Source: Brasenia schreberi (lineage: Eukaryota; Streptophyta; Magnoliopsida; Nymphaeales; Cabombaceae). Taken from it: a stretch of DNA of 64,000 nucleotides. Below the pieces are notes generated by a model. That model saw only the letters and a list, made by a program, of their open reading frames with translations, was not told the origin of the DNA and did not search any database. The stretch lies in NCBI GenBank assembly GCA_036023115.1, contig JAYKKT010000059.1:3758001-3822000 (forward strand). Direction: 5' to 3'. How positions within the stretch are numbered: position 1 is the first letter of the stretch; the number at the start of each line of letters is the position of its first letter. Positions 30,546-43,900 of this stretch are shown here, one piece after another. A program made the position numbers and the translations under genes.

Positions 30546-32982
30546 ATGGCGGAGGAGAAGTACAATATGAAAAATCCGGCCGTGAAAAGGATTCTTCAGG
30601 AATTGAAAGAGATGGAATCTAATCCCTCCGATGACTACATGGGCCTTCCCCTCGAGGTAGCGGCAAAAGAAAGCGTAGAATTTGCCTTTTTCCCCTTTGA
30701 CTCTATCACGCGTTTTTTGCGTTCCTTAAGGATCATTTCGTGTTTGATGACGAAGGGACGTTGAATTATATGGATATCCTAAACCGGATTTTGGCGAAAA
30801 CCAACGAACCCGGATAACGTAAAAATATAAGGGTAAATTGTTTTTTGTCAGTCATCTAAATATTAAGAAAATTGGAAGACCACAAAATAGTTTGGTTGTT
30901 GATTTTGTGGTGTAGCTAAAATTGGTTTCCTTGAGGCCATATATTAGAACCATGCATCATATTAAATTTGTAGGCAAATGCTGGTAAACGTTTGATTCTG
31001 TGTTATGTTTGATTTCTTCATTTTTCAAAATATATCAGCTGATAGTTTTTTTATTTGTAATTTAGGAAAATATCTTCGAGTGTCAGTTTGCAGTTAGAGG
31101 ACCTCGTGATAGTGAGTTTGAAGGAGGAATCTACCATGGTAGAATCCAATTACCAGCCGATTATCCCTTTCGGCCACCTTCTTTTATGATGTTAACGGTA
31201 ATTTGCTACTGTCAGCTAGTGGTGTTAGAATTTTATTTTTTTTATGGACTTACATTTATGTTTAATGTTCTTTACTTGCAGCCAAACGGTCGTTTCGAAA
31301 CACAAACAAAGATTTGTCTTAGCATATCAAATTATCATCCGGAACATTGGCAACCCTCTTGGAGCGGTATGCAGTAGTCTGCATGATTTTTTTAGTTGGT
31401 ACTATTTTGTGGGAAAGAATAATTTGCAAACGTCAGATGGTTTGCGTAAGATAAGGCAACTGAAGCAAGAGAGGGAAACCGTCTTGTTGTCCCAACTAAG
31501 GCAACTGACCACTAACAGAGAGCATTTGTCTCATTCTTGGTTCAATGGTGGACTTCAGCTCTTTGAATGCAAGTTGCATAACCAAACAACCAAATAAATT
31601 ATAAATATGGATATCTGAAGGATGAAAACAAAGTTCATAGAAAACTGATATAGGTAGATGAAGGGTTCTGTTAATTTCATGTTTAGATTATCTATTTTGA
31701 AATTTAGATGCCACAAGTAACTGTTCAAGTTCTAGGCTGAATTTCTTGCTCTGACAGAAAAAAGAAACAGATTTGGACAAAGTCCAACTTAGCTATTGTT
31801 GAGTCTAATTTGTTATCTCCATAGGCCTTATGATGGCATTTCTCACTGACGTTAATGTTTTGTGGTCCAAATTAGTATATTTCTCTTTGATGCGTTTAGG
31901 AAATTGTGCACATACCATTCCCTGAATTGCAAGCTTTTGTTTAAAGCTTTTAACTGAAAAATGCCGACATTGATCTCAACAAGTTCAGTTTAGACTACCA
32001 GCTTAAAGGCCTTCACTGTATGATTCATTATTGCATTGCTTATTTATCAATTAGGTTTGCATTTCCTCTAGAAAAGAGGGCCTCTCCACTCCTATTTGAG
32101 CTCTTCTCAGAGGTTCAACAATTTTTTTATGTGAACTGCCGAAATGTAACTTCAATTTGCTTCACTGATCAACTGTGAGAGATTTAGAAGTTGATATGGA
32201 GGACTTTATTTTCCCAGAGGCTTATGCTGGATCGTTACTGAGACTCAAATTTTTCTTGATGTTTCCACAGTACGGACTGCGTTGGTTGCATTGATTGCAT
32301 TTATGCCCACAAAGGCTGATGGTGCTCTGGGCTCGCTCGAATATTCCAAGGATGAAAGGCATGCTTTTGCCATCAAATCACGGGAAGTGCCACCGAAATT
32401 CGGCAGTGCAGATCGGCAGAAACTGATTGATGAGGTTCCACACAAAGAGAAGAAGAAAATTTCTCAAAACCATTTAAACTTTGGTGCTTTTTGGGAAACT
32501 TTTCTCACACTGACTTCTTGTAATTTCAGATTCACCAATATATGCTGAGCAAGGTGCCTCCGGGGCTGCCTCTCTGCCCTAGGCATGAGAACTCTGATGA
32601 ACACCCTACTGTTGCTGAAGAAGAAGCTAGGGTCCCTGAACATACTGCTGTGATGGCTCCTGCCGTGGAACCACCAAACGTAGAAATACCAAGAATTGCA
32701 GATGGACAAAGGATAATTGAGGATGTAAGAGAGGTGCGCATGAATGCAAATGCTGGTCCTCTGCATACGAGCTTCAGTGCCGGATTGAAGATCTCAAGAA
32801 GAGTGCCAACAGCTGCAGAGACGAGCGAGCCACAACGTAGGCACGAAGCCAGACCCCGCAGCCGTGTGGATGATCGATTGTTTACATTGTTGGCCATTGG
32901 TTTATCCATTGCTATCTTGGTGCAGATAGTGAAGAAATACATGAAATCTAACGGACTTCCATACCTTCAGGGTGAATTATAA
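30546..32982 (+). CDS. UBC32: UBC32-like tail-anchored ubiquitin-conjugating enzyme E2
   Basis: ER-membrane E2 used in ER-associated degradation and brassinosteroid and salt responses in Arabidopsis (family knowledge). Exons 30546-30656, 31066-31197, 31282-31366, 32271-32434 and 32530-32982 all have GT-AG borders and keep frame, giving 314 residues. The start MAEEKYNMKNPAVKRILQEL is typical. The UBC fold runs to about 160, with GGIYHGRIQLPADYPFRPPS and the catalytic Cys at about 93 in TKICLSISNYHPEHWQPSWS. A variable acidic linker follows, then RVDDRLFTLLAIGLSIAILV with one membrane helix at about 281-300 and a short lumenal tail. No TPN/HPN anomaly or truncation was seen. Confidence 0.95.
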
Positions 32983-33779
32983 ACAGCTGAGTTCACGAAC
33001 TGAAGGTTTTCTATTGTTGTACCGAGTATTACTTATTTGTCGAACAGGTATGTGAAAGCATTTCATGTTATAAGGGTACTGAAACGATTGAATTTTACGT
33101 TTGTAAAGGTTCAATTTTTCCTTGCTGCATGTCTGGAAGTGTATGTTCAAGTATTTAGAGAACCTATTTGAATTTTCGTTACTGTAAATGTGTGTTTGTT
33201 TTACTTCTATAAGAAAAGCTAAACCATGTAAGTCTTACATCTCAAGGACTGCATGATTTTATATCCAAACAAAATTCTTATATGTAATTTAGCTAACATT
33301 TGGAGTACTAGTTTTGTCAGATATTAGCCATTTCCTCCCTTTTCATGGTTGTAATTAGGGGTGTTCATGGTTCATTTTAAGACTTACAAGCTCGTTTGGA
33401 CCAAACTGAATGAGAAAACTTGGGAGATTGGATCGTTTAATTACATAATACCGACCCAATTTGTTGTCTGAGCGTGATTTTGTTGAATATATGTTCATAA
33501 AATTTCTACGCACTCAACGAGCCAATGACAGAGGAACTAATGTTCATATTTTATAACTTACAAGCCGGCTAATGTTCATATTGAATTACACGCCTTATTT
33601 ATATTGATGATAGGAATGACAATATTGACTCCGCCGGTGCAACCCCAACCCAACCTGATCCATATGGAGCGGAGAATACCTAATGTGACAAAACTATTTG
33701 GGTTCTGTTCGGGTTGATGTGTTCTCGACATATACACAAGGTGACACGACCGTAAAATGCGCAGTAGATGTCAATACAG

Positions 33780-34187
33780 CATCTAAAGCAGACATAACTC
33801 GAAGAACACCTGTTCTTGTTAACTCAAAGTAACGTGCAAAATCGAATTTTGCTCAGGTCGACCTGTTTATGGTACAACCACAAAATGACACGACACGATC
33901 GTAACTGGAAACACTAATTTGCCCTGCCTGATTTGAGCCCATGGCTTCCGCAGGTCCTCTGGTTCCCTGCAAACATCCCCTAGTGCATCAAGCAAACATA
34001 ACCCGAAGAATCTGTTTCTGTGTCCACCCAAACTAACATAGAAAGTCCTGTTATCCGCAGGTCTACCTGCTTATTGCACAACCAAAAATTGACACGACAC
34101 GATCATAACTGGAAACACGAATTTGCCGTGCCTAATTGACACCACGGCTCTCACCATTCTTCCGCTTTTCGCGTGTCGTTCGGCTAT
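33780..34187. repeat. Two diverged tandem units of about 204 bp
   Basis: GACACGACACGATC recurs with a 204-bp offset (ending 33900 and 34104). The flanking CATAACNCGAAGAA, GGTCNACCTG and AACTGGAAACAC blocks keep the same spacing. The copies differ by many substitutions, so the duplication is old. No coding sense. Confidence 0.75.
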
Positions 34188-34378
34188 TGTGAGGTAGCGG
34201 GTGAGGAACAGAACTCGTGTCATTGCATCGTCTCACCAAGACACATTAAAAAGAACACGGGATATGTGACCTCCACCAGAACATGACACGAGGGCAAGTT
34301 GAAGGGTTCAGGCGATGTTTCCTGTTCTTAGAGTAGTACCCAACCCATGCCTGACCCCCCTCTTTCTCTCGCCCTTGT

Positions 34379-34425
34379 ACATATATATGTATATATACAT
34401 ATATGTATATATATATATATATATA
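34379..34425. repeat. TA-rich microsatellite
   Basis: Interrupted (TA)n with TG variants, just upstream of the full-length RTE element. Confidence 0.9.
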
Positions 34426-34491
34426 AAGTATTAACATTAATTTCAAAATTTTAACTACCTAATTTTTAATTATATAAATTACATTTCAAAA

Positions 34492-37400
34492 CTCCGATCA
34501 TATAAGGGATCACCCTTGCATGGCCGGTCCCAAGCCAGGATAAAGGAGGAGGGTTGTGTTAGGCTTCTGACAGCCTGCGTAAAACTTTATCCGATTTTTA
34601 TACCATGAATTACACAAATTATGAGCATTGTTTTGGAGCGTTCCCGCCTAGCAACGCGCTGCACAACCCGAATGCAGTAAAAAGTAAGCAAGGGTCACTA
34701 TATTTTAGTCCAAATATAGTGAATCAATTGCAGAGAGGGTTCCCACATCATGAGCGGGTGTGAGTAAAGAAGTTAGTCCCGCTACATTGTCGCTCGAATA
34801 TAGTGAATAAATTACAGAGAGGGTCTTCGCATTTTCACTATAAACGGATGCAGGAGATAAGGAAGCTAGTCGTAGATAACAAGATTTATATTGGTTCTTT
34901 GAATATTGGAACATTGTCCGGTAAGCTAATAGAGGTGGTAGATACTATGATTATGAGAAAGATTCATATTCTATTTTTACAAGAGACAAAGTGGGTTGGA
35001 GAAAAAGCAAAGGAGATTGAGGATACAAGTTTTAAATTATAGTACTCAAGTAAGGAAAAGGCTCGAAACGGAGTTGGTATTATTATAAATAAAGATTTAA
35101 AAGATAGTATAGTAAACATATAATGATATGGTGACCGAATCATGACATTGAAATTAGTGTTAGGAGTAGAGGTTTTGAATATAGTTTGTGCTTATGCACC
35201 CTAAATAAGACTAGAAGATAATATCAAGACGACTTTTTGGGAAGAGTTAGATAAGGTGATTCAAAGAATTCCACAAAGGGCGATGATTTGTTTAGAAGGA
35301 GACTTAAATAGACATGTCGATAAAGAGGCATTAGTATATCAAGGTATTCATGGAAACTTTGGCTTTGAGAAAGTAAAGAGGCATTATTATGGCATTTGAT
35401 CTCTTTATAGTCAACACAATCTTCAAAAAACGAGATGAACATTTAATTACTTATAAGTATAGCTTATCACAAACACAAATTGATTACTTTATTTATATAA
35501 AAAAAGATAGAGCGTGTTCTAAAGATTACAAGGTAATTCTAGGAGAAAGCTTAACCACCTAACATTGACTTTTAGTTATGGATTTACAAATAAAAAAATA
35601 GACAAAGAAGAAAAGAGTGTATCGAGCTATTCAGACTAAATGGTGGAACCTCGAAAGCGAGAAAGAAGATATATTTAAACAGAAAATCTTTCAAAGAGAT
35701 GCTTTGAATTATGTTGGTGCAGATTGTGATATGTGAAACAATATGGCTATACATATTAGGAAAGTGGCGAAAGATGTGTTAGCTGAATCTAAGAGAGGTG
35801 TACCAGTACAAAAAGAAGCTTGGTGGTAGAGTCAAGTAGTGTAAAATAAAAGGTAAAGAGGGCATGTTACAAATTACATTATGCTAAGAAAACTAGTGAA
35901 ATTTTAGAGGCTTATAAGAAAGTAAAGAAAGAAGCGAAAAAGGCCGCCAATAAAGAAAAAGTTTAAATTTGGGAGAATTTATATAAAAACTCAATTCAAA
36001 AGAGGTTGAAAGAAATATTTTTAGGATAGTTAGGGCTAAAGATAAGAAAAATAAAGATCTTAATTCTGTTAGATGCATTGAAGACGAGGATAAAAAATTC
36101 TAATGGCAAATGATGATATAAGAAATAGATGAAAAAACTATTTTTATAAGTTTTTTAATGAAAATAAAGATATTAATATTAGGTTAGGAGAGTTAGCCAA
36201 ATCAAAAAAGTATATAAACCATAATTTCTACTGATGTATTCAAAAGAATTAAGTCAAATAAGCTCTTAAACATATGAAGGATAGTAAATCGGTAGGACCA
36301 AACAATATTCCTATAGAAGTTTGAAAAATAATAGGAGAAACAAGAATCACAGAGCTCACAAGACTATTTAATGAAATATGGAGGAACCAAAAGATGCCAA
36401 AGGAATGGAGAGCGAGTGCACTTATACCCATATATAAGAACAAGGGATACATTCAAAATTGTATGAATTATCGGGGTATTAAGTTAATGAGCCATACTAT
36501 GAAATTGTAGGAAAGAATTATTGAATGTAGGTTAAGACAAGAATCAAGTACAATAGAGAACCAATTTAGATTCATGTCAGGCAAATCTACTATTGAAGCG
36601 ATTCACCTTTTGAGACGTCTTATGAAATATTTTAGAGCAAAAAAGAAAGACCTTCACATAATATTTATTGATATAGAAAAAGCTTACGATAGAATATCGA
36701 GGGAGGTTCTTTGGAGAACCTTGGAAAAAAGAGGTATTCCATTGACATACATAAATCTTATAAGATACATGTATGATAGTGCAAAAATATGTGTGAGGAC
36801 TAATGAAGGAATGACAAACTTCTTTGAAGTTAATATTGGGTTACATCAAGGATCAACTTTAGGTTTATACTTATTTGATCATTTGGTTATGTTAAAGGAC
36901 ATAAATTAAAATTGACACATATTGCATCCCCAAAAGGAAAGTTTTAAATACTTAGGGTCAATTTTTCAGAGTGAGAAGAATTGATGGAGATGTTACGCAT
37001 AGAATTAATGCTGATTGGTTAAAATGGAGAGGAACATCAAGTATTGTTTGTGATAAGAAGATACCATTAAAGTTAAAAGGTAAATATTATAGAGGAACAA
37101 TTAGACCTGTCATGTTTTATGGTTCTGAGTGTTGAGCAGTTAATCATCAATATGCATAAAAGATGTATGTGACAAAAATGAATATGTTGAGATGGATGAG
37201 TGATCATACAAGAAGAAAAGACTGTATACATAATGAGGTTATTAGAAATAAATTATGTGTGATACTAATAAAAGATAAAATGAGAGAATGTAACTTAAGG
37301 TGGTTTGAACATATAAAAAGAAGATGAAAAAAAGAACCTCTTATGAAAAATTAGATTTTGAAAGTATTAAAAGAGGTAGGTAGAGGACAACAACAAAAGT

Positions 37401-37544
37401 ATTGGAAAGAAATAATAAAGAATAATCTATTTTATTGTGAGTTAACTGCTAACATGACACATGATAGGGTTATGTGGAAACAAAGAATGGATGTAGCCGA
37501 CCCCGTCTAGTATAGGAAAAGGCTTAGTTGTTTCTTGTTGTTGC
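34492..37544 (+). mobile_element. RTE LINE copy C, full length (3053 bp) but decayed
   Basis: Flanked by a 22-bp target duplication (34470-34491 and 37545-37566, TTATATAAATTACATTTC then AAAA). The 5' UTR (GGATAAAGGAGGAGGGTTGTG near 34538) is present, unlike in any other copy here. The endonuclease starts near 34880 (IGSLNIGTLSG; LFLQETKW) and continues to GDLNRHVDKEA near 35300. The reverse transcriptase spans about 36560-36890 ([26 protein letters not shown]). The reading then jumps to DHLVMLKDIN, so about 200 bp including the catalytic FADD block is deleted. Many stops and frameshifts confirm it is inactive. It ends CCGACCCCGTCTAGTATAGG, AAAAGGCTTAG and a TTG-type tail. Confidence 0.93.
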
Positions 37545-37965
37545 TTATATAAATTACATTTCAAAAAGATTTGAATAGTTATCGTGTTAGGAAACTAACA
37601 TGAGGCAACGCGTACCCGCTCCCTTACCCAAGGAGGAAAAATGGGCCCTAACCCATATCCAACCTGACGGGTATTTGAAGTTAGGGTACGGGTATACGTG
37701 TACCCGTGCTCGACCCGATTCATTACCATCCATAGCTGTTTTGCCCGACCCGATCCATTACCATTCATCGTTGTTCTTTGTTCTCGCTGGTTGAAGATCA
37801 CCGCTTGTCAAGCACTTGTTTTCTAGAACTTGCGTTTTGTTTTTCTATCACAGTATTGTTCACGCGAAGGTTCGCTATGAAATGATTTACCGTTCTTTTT
37901 CCTAGTCTCGACTATAAATTCTCCAACTTTTGCCTGTTTATTTTGATAATCCAGGAAATTCATCA

Positions 37966-40900
37966 ATGTCTTCCAGCAGTAGGACTAAACAAGCACGCGA
38001 TCATGCTATGGTACTTCTATCTGTTTTGTTCCTCTTCTTTTTGGGGTTTTCTGGATTGGCATAATGGGTTTTCTATTATCCTGGATTATCTTCTTTGATG
38101 GTAGGAGAGTTCAAGCTTTCTTTTTATCTTGGAAATTGCGAAAATTTTAGGAATTTGATCAAATTTAAATGTGGCAATCATGGTGTTTCTTTTTATCTCG
38201 AGAACTGCAGGACTTCCAGGACTTATTGAACGATTTACAGGATTGGGAGCGGTCGATCAATGAGAAGGAGAAGAAACTCCGGGGTGAGAGTGGCGACCCC
38301 CATAACAAGGTGAGTGAAAAAGAATTGTCATATCTTTTCCGGACGAATTCCTCTTCGTGCTTGATTTTTCCTTTTTTCCCGAGGGTGTGGTACGGATGCA
38401 CCGATTAACTAGAGAGATAAACTTGTTATGGGGATTTAGCTGATGACTTAGTTCGTAGTAGTATATTTGCTTGTACTGGTCAAGGGACTACTATTATGTT
38501 CGATCCTTGGTGTTGTTCTTGATGTTCATTGCTTGATAAACTTTGGATAACTTAAATTCGGATAATTTATGATAAATTTGAGTCTGCTGATGGTCTGAAT
38601 CGTTTCACAAAAAAGAGTTGATGGAGCGCAAGAAAGCTATTATGTATGAAGCAGAAGTTGAATGTATGCTTACTTTTTTGTGTTGGCAAGATTTGTATTT
38701 TGACCTTCGGTATGAGTTACAATATTTTTTACAGCGTGACATTTTGCTGAGTTTGCAATAAATTTCATGGAACTGTGAAATGCCATCTTCCGACCCAAGA
38801 ATCTATATGCTTATTTGTTCCAGTATATGTCTCGGCCCCCAAACTATTGAAAATTATGGGATTGGCAATGTTGTAGAATTTGATGGTGAATGTTGGATGT
38901 AAATTGCTGAAAATCACCACCATGGTAGTTTTTCTCCCTTTATCTAACGTAAAATGAAGTTTGATGTTTTGTGCCTGACATGAACGGTAGGGACCATGTA
39001 ATGTAATTACAACAACAACTAAGCCTTTTCCTATACTAGACGGGGTCGGCTACATGGATTCTTTGTTTCCACATATCCCTATCTTGTGCCATGTTAGCAG
39101 TTAACTCCCAATAAGCTAGATCGTTCTTTATTGTTTCTTTCCAACACTTTTGTGGTCGTCCTCTACCTCTTTTAATACTTTCCAAATTTAGTTTTTCTAA
39201 CCTTCTTAAAGGTTCTTCTTTTGATCTTCTTTCTATATGTCCAAACCATCTTAAACGATGTTCTCTCATTTTATCCTCTATTGGTGCCATTCCTACTTTG
39301 TTTCTAATAACCTCATTATGTATATGGTCTTTTCTTGTATGACCACTCATCCATCTCAACATCTTCATTTTTGTCACAGACATCTTTTGTACATGTTGAT
39401 GATTAACTGACCAACACTCAAAACCATAAAACATAGCAGGCCTAATTGCCGCTCTATAATATTTACCTTTTAATTTTAATGGTATCTTCTTATCACAAAG
39501 AATACCCGATGCTCATCTCCATTTTAACCAACAAACATTAATTCTATGTGTAACATCTCCATCAATTCTTCCATCACTCTGAAAAATTGACCCTAGGTAT
39601 TTAAAACTTTTCTTTTGGGGGATGCAATATGTGCCAATTTTAATTTCTATGTCCTCTGAAGTAACCAAATGATCAAACTTACATTCCATATATTCTATCT
39701 TTGTTCTACTAAGTCGGAGGCCTTTGCTTTCTAATGTTTCTCTCCATAGTTCCAATTTTTTATTTACTTTTTCCTTAGACTCCTCCACTAATACAATGTC
39801 ATCTGCAAATAACATACACCAAGGTACTTCATCTTGAATATGTTTTGTTAACTCATCCATCACCATTATAAATAAGTATGGACTTAAAGTTGATCCTTGA
39901 TGTAACCCAATATTCACTTCAAAGAAGTCTGTCGTTCCTTCATGAGTCCTCACACATGTTTTTACACATCATACATGTCTCTTATAAGATTAATATATGT
40001 CAATGGGATACCTCTTTTTTCCAAAGTTCTCCAAAGAACCTCCCTCGATACCCTATCATAAGCTTTTTCTAGATTAATAAATATCATGTGAAGGTCTTTT
40101 CTTTTTGCTCTAAAATGTTCCATAAGACGTCTCAAAAGGTGAATCGCTTCAATAGTAGATCTGCCTAGCATGAACCCAAATTGGTTCTCTGTTGTACTTG
40201 ATACTTGTCGTAACCTACGTTCGATAATTCTTTCCCATAATTTCATAGTATGACTCATTAACTTGATACCTCGATAATTCACACAATTTTGAATGTCTCC
40301 CTTGTTCTTATATATGGGTACAAGTGTACTTGCTCTCCATTCCTCGGGCATCTTTTGGTTTTTCCATGTTTCATTAAATAGTCTTGTGAGCCAAGTGATT
40401 CCTATTTCTCCTAGTATTTCTCAAACTTCTATAGGAATATTATGTGGTCCTACCAATTTACCACCCTTAACATGTTTAAGAGCCTCTTTGACTTCATTCT
40501 TTTGAATACGTCGGTAGAAATTGTGGTTTATATACTTTTCTGACTTGGCTAAATCTCCTAAACTAATACTAACATCTTTATTTTCATTAAAAAGATTATA
40601 AAAATAGTTTTTCCATCTATTTCTTATATCATCATTTGCCACTAGAATTTTTTCATCCTCGTCTTTTTCAGTTGCCTTCAATAGTTTTTCCATCTATTTC
40701 TTATACCATGTAATGTAAATAAGAGACCAAATTTAAGTATCCGTTGCGTCCTTTTCAGTTGTAGAGGATGCCACAAGTTGGAACCATTAGAGATGCTTAA
40801 GCATCACCCCCTAAGAGCAGTGTGTACCGATTTCACCATCTTCGCATCTTCCAAGTAATACTAACCTATCCATGTTAAGTCGTTGATATTAAGGGGTTGA

Positions 40901-43900
40901 AGGCAATTGCGTTAGATTCTTATTTAATCTATCAGAGAATGGTGGCTTAAGTTTTTTCTTAATTCTGTGCTTTACTACAAAAATCCTGTTCTATCAAGTT
41001 TGAAAAAAGAAATTGGAACTCCATCTAAATCTTGTTATGTTGGCTTAACTATATTGTGAGATTACAGTCATGCTAGAAAGATTCTCTAGAAAGTTTTTTC
41101 GGTTTCACTTGGGACATACTATAGAATATAGATTCCATTGTGAATATACATTTAAGAGTTTGATGAATGAACCATAGGATTCTGCAGCTAAGCATGAAGA
41201 GAAAGGTCATTCTGGGAGGGTTCCACTTCCACCATCTGAGGTCCGAAAGCAACAATCCAAGTTGGCGTCAAATGCTCCACATACAAGCAACAACCAACCT
41301 CAGGTCAGCTACATGAAACGTTCAGATGAAATAGCATCAATGAGCTTTTCAGCTGATGATAATACTCCAAATGCTGTTTCCGAGAAAGAGCAGGTAATTG
41401 TGTATTAAGACTGGAAAACCATGTCTGGCGGATAGTTCTACTATGTGTTGATGAAATTCTTCTGTCTGATATGATAGGGCAACAAATATTTCAAGCAGAA
41501 AAATTTCACAGAGGCAATAGATTGTTACTCAAGAAGCATAGCGTTGTCACCAACAGCAGTTGCTTTTGCAAACAGAGCCATGGCCTACCTCAAAATTCGA
41601 AAGCAAGTTTGCACATCTCGGCTACTGTTAAATGACGTTTTTGTCTTTCGATAAAATTGTAGCATGTGCGTGCAAATTCACTGCCAAAATTAAAATGCTT
41701 GCATTGTAAAGAAACAAATGTATAATGTTTCTATTATTGTTCTGATACCATGTCAGTGGCTTCTTAACCTTATAAAAGTGCATGTGTTTGCATCATATCT
41801 TTGCAGGTTTATCTGCCTTTGTTGCTGCACATGACAGATTATAAGATTGTCAAATGCATCTGGAGTTATCAAAATTTTAGTGTTACTTTTCATTATATAG
41901 AAAAGCTGCAACGGGAATATACAGTCACATTCAAAATCAAGTTTGTTTTGTATCAGTAGCATAGCGAAATAGCTTTCCACTATGGGATACCCTGGTAAGC
42001 TTACTGGTACGTTGATGGGGAAGAGATGGTACTAAAATTCACTATTACTAGTGTTAGACATTGGGCAATGGCAATGAGAATTCTACATATTTATTTGACA
42101 CAGAAGGAACCACTTCTGTAAGGTGAAGAAAAATGGAACTTTGTGGAAAATAGATCCTATGTCAAAATACCAAGTTGGTGGACCATGCTTTATTATGTTA
42201 GGTTTTCACTCTGCATAATGTCATGTTTCACATCCAGAAGTGAGGAGATAGGATGCAAGGTTTCTGCGAGGTTGTGCTCCGGTCCTGCTTTCTTACCTAG
42301 CATATTAGTAGTTCAAAATTCAAATATTCATCTAGGTGCACGTAATCCATGTAACTACAGGCTGATGGGCGTGAATGTTGTGTGAAACATATGATAACGG
42401 ATTTCTCTTTCTTCAATATAGGATTGAGAAACGCATGCTGATGTCTGATACTATGTCTTGTTTCTTTTCTCATCTTAATTAGGTTTCAAGAGGCTGAGGA
42501 TGACTGTACAGAGGCCTTAAATTTAGATGATCGCTATGTCAAAGCATATTCACGACGTGCCACAGCAAGGAAAGAACTAGGCAAATATCAAGCATCCGTT
42601 GAAGGTAGTTTTGCTTTGCTACTTATGATAGGAGTATTTTAGTTTCCCTTCAATTTAACTCCTTTTGGGTCTTCTAATTCAAGCATTGTGAACTATTTGC
42701 ATCTTTTTGTTTCAAAATGTAGATGCAGAGTTTGCACTGAGGCTTGAACCAGTCAATCAGGAGCTCAAGAAACAGTATGCTGAGTCAAAGGCACTCTATG
42801 ATCGGGTGAATTTATAGCTAAAGAGCAGTTACTCAGCCGTTTTGTGCACCTCTTGATTGGTATTTTGCTTGTGAACGACTGGTGGAACTGGTGCCAACAC
42901 TAATAGGCTGCAAAATATATACTATTTATTTCAATCTTGTAGATGTGCTTATTAGGTCTTGCAATTATAAAACATTCCGAGTATGGTAGTCTCACGTTCC
43001 TTGTTAATAAAGGGAGCTTGCATGATTTTGATGAAACAAAATTCCTATGCCATAATTTCTCGGGTGATGTCCTTTGGTTGATAGAGTAATGCATCTTGAA
43101 GACTGATTAACATTTATCCTAGTGTGATACCTGTTTTCCCCTTTTAGCTACGCATGCAGGGGAACGACGGTTAAATGTCAACCTGAGCAAGCTCTCAGTC
43201 TACTTGACTGTGATCTCTTAAATCTAGCCCATAAAGTTTTTGGGTTCAGCATTTACTTATTCCCTTTCATTACCTTATTCAGGCCAAGGTGAAGAAATCT
43301 GCTACTGCTGCAAAGCGGTCTGTTGAAGAGGTAAAAGGTGAAGGAAGTTCTGTACCAGAAATTAAAGAAGTTGCTTCAGATGCCCGATTGATCCAGGAAA
43401 GATCTCAGATTCAGAGATCAGGAACTGTACCCAGATCTCAACTTGAGCAGATTAAGGTTGTATGTGGCACATTCCACCAAGTTACACTTTTGCAGTTGGT
43501 CTTTCCGCTTCGTTTCCAGACACTGTGCGTTAGTGTTTCACATTATGAGTTTCTCCTTCCAACATGGATATAGGGAAAAGAGAGAGAATCTCATTCTTTT
43601 TCAGGTTTTAGGAGCTTTACACAAATGGTTGCCGATGGTTGAAGGGTAATTGGTCCAAGTCTTAATTGGTGGACTTTAAGCTTAATGCATTCCACAATTC
43701 TTGTATTTGGATTTAATATTATTCTTCAATCTGAATGGATCATTTACATAGCATTTAGAAAAATCACTCGTATTTCTGAAGAGGCACAATTCTTCCTAGA
43801 ATAAGGCATCTTTTGGAGGCTCGGGCAAACTGGTAAATTTGCACCAAGATTTTGGTGCGCTTCCGCGTATACCATCCAGCCAAATGATTGTATAGTACTA

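Larger units (their letters stand above)
32983..34469. other. UBC32 3' UTR and repeat-rich spacer
   Basis: No gene. It contains a hAT-like terminus TAGGAATGACAATATTGAC at 33611, a two-unit repeat of about 204 bp (33780-34187) and a TA run at 34379-34425. Confidence 0.55.
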
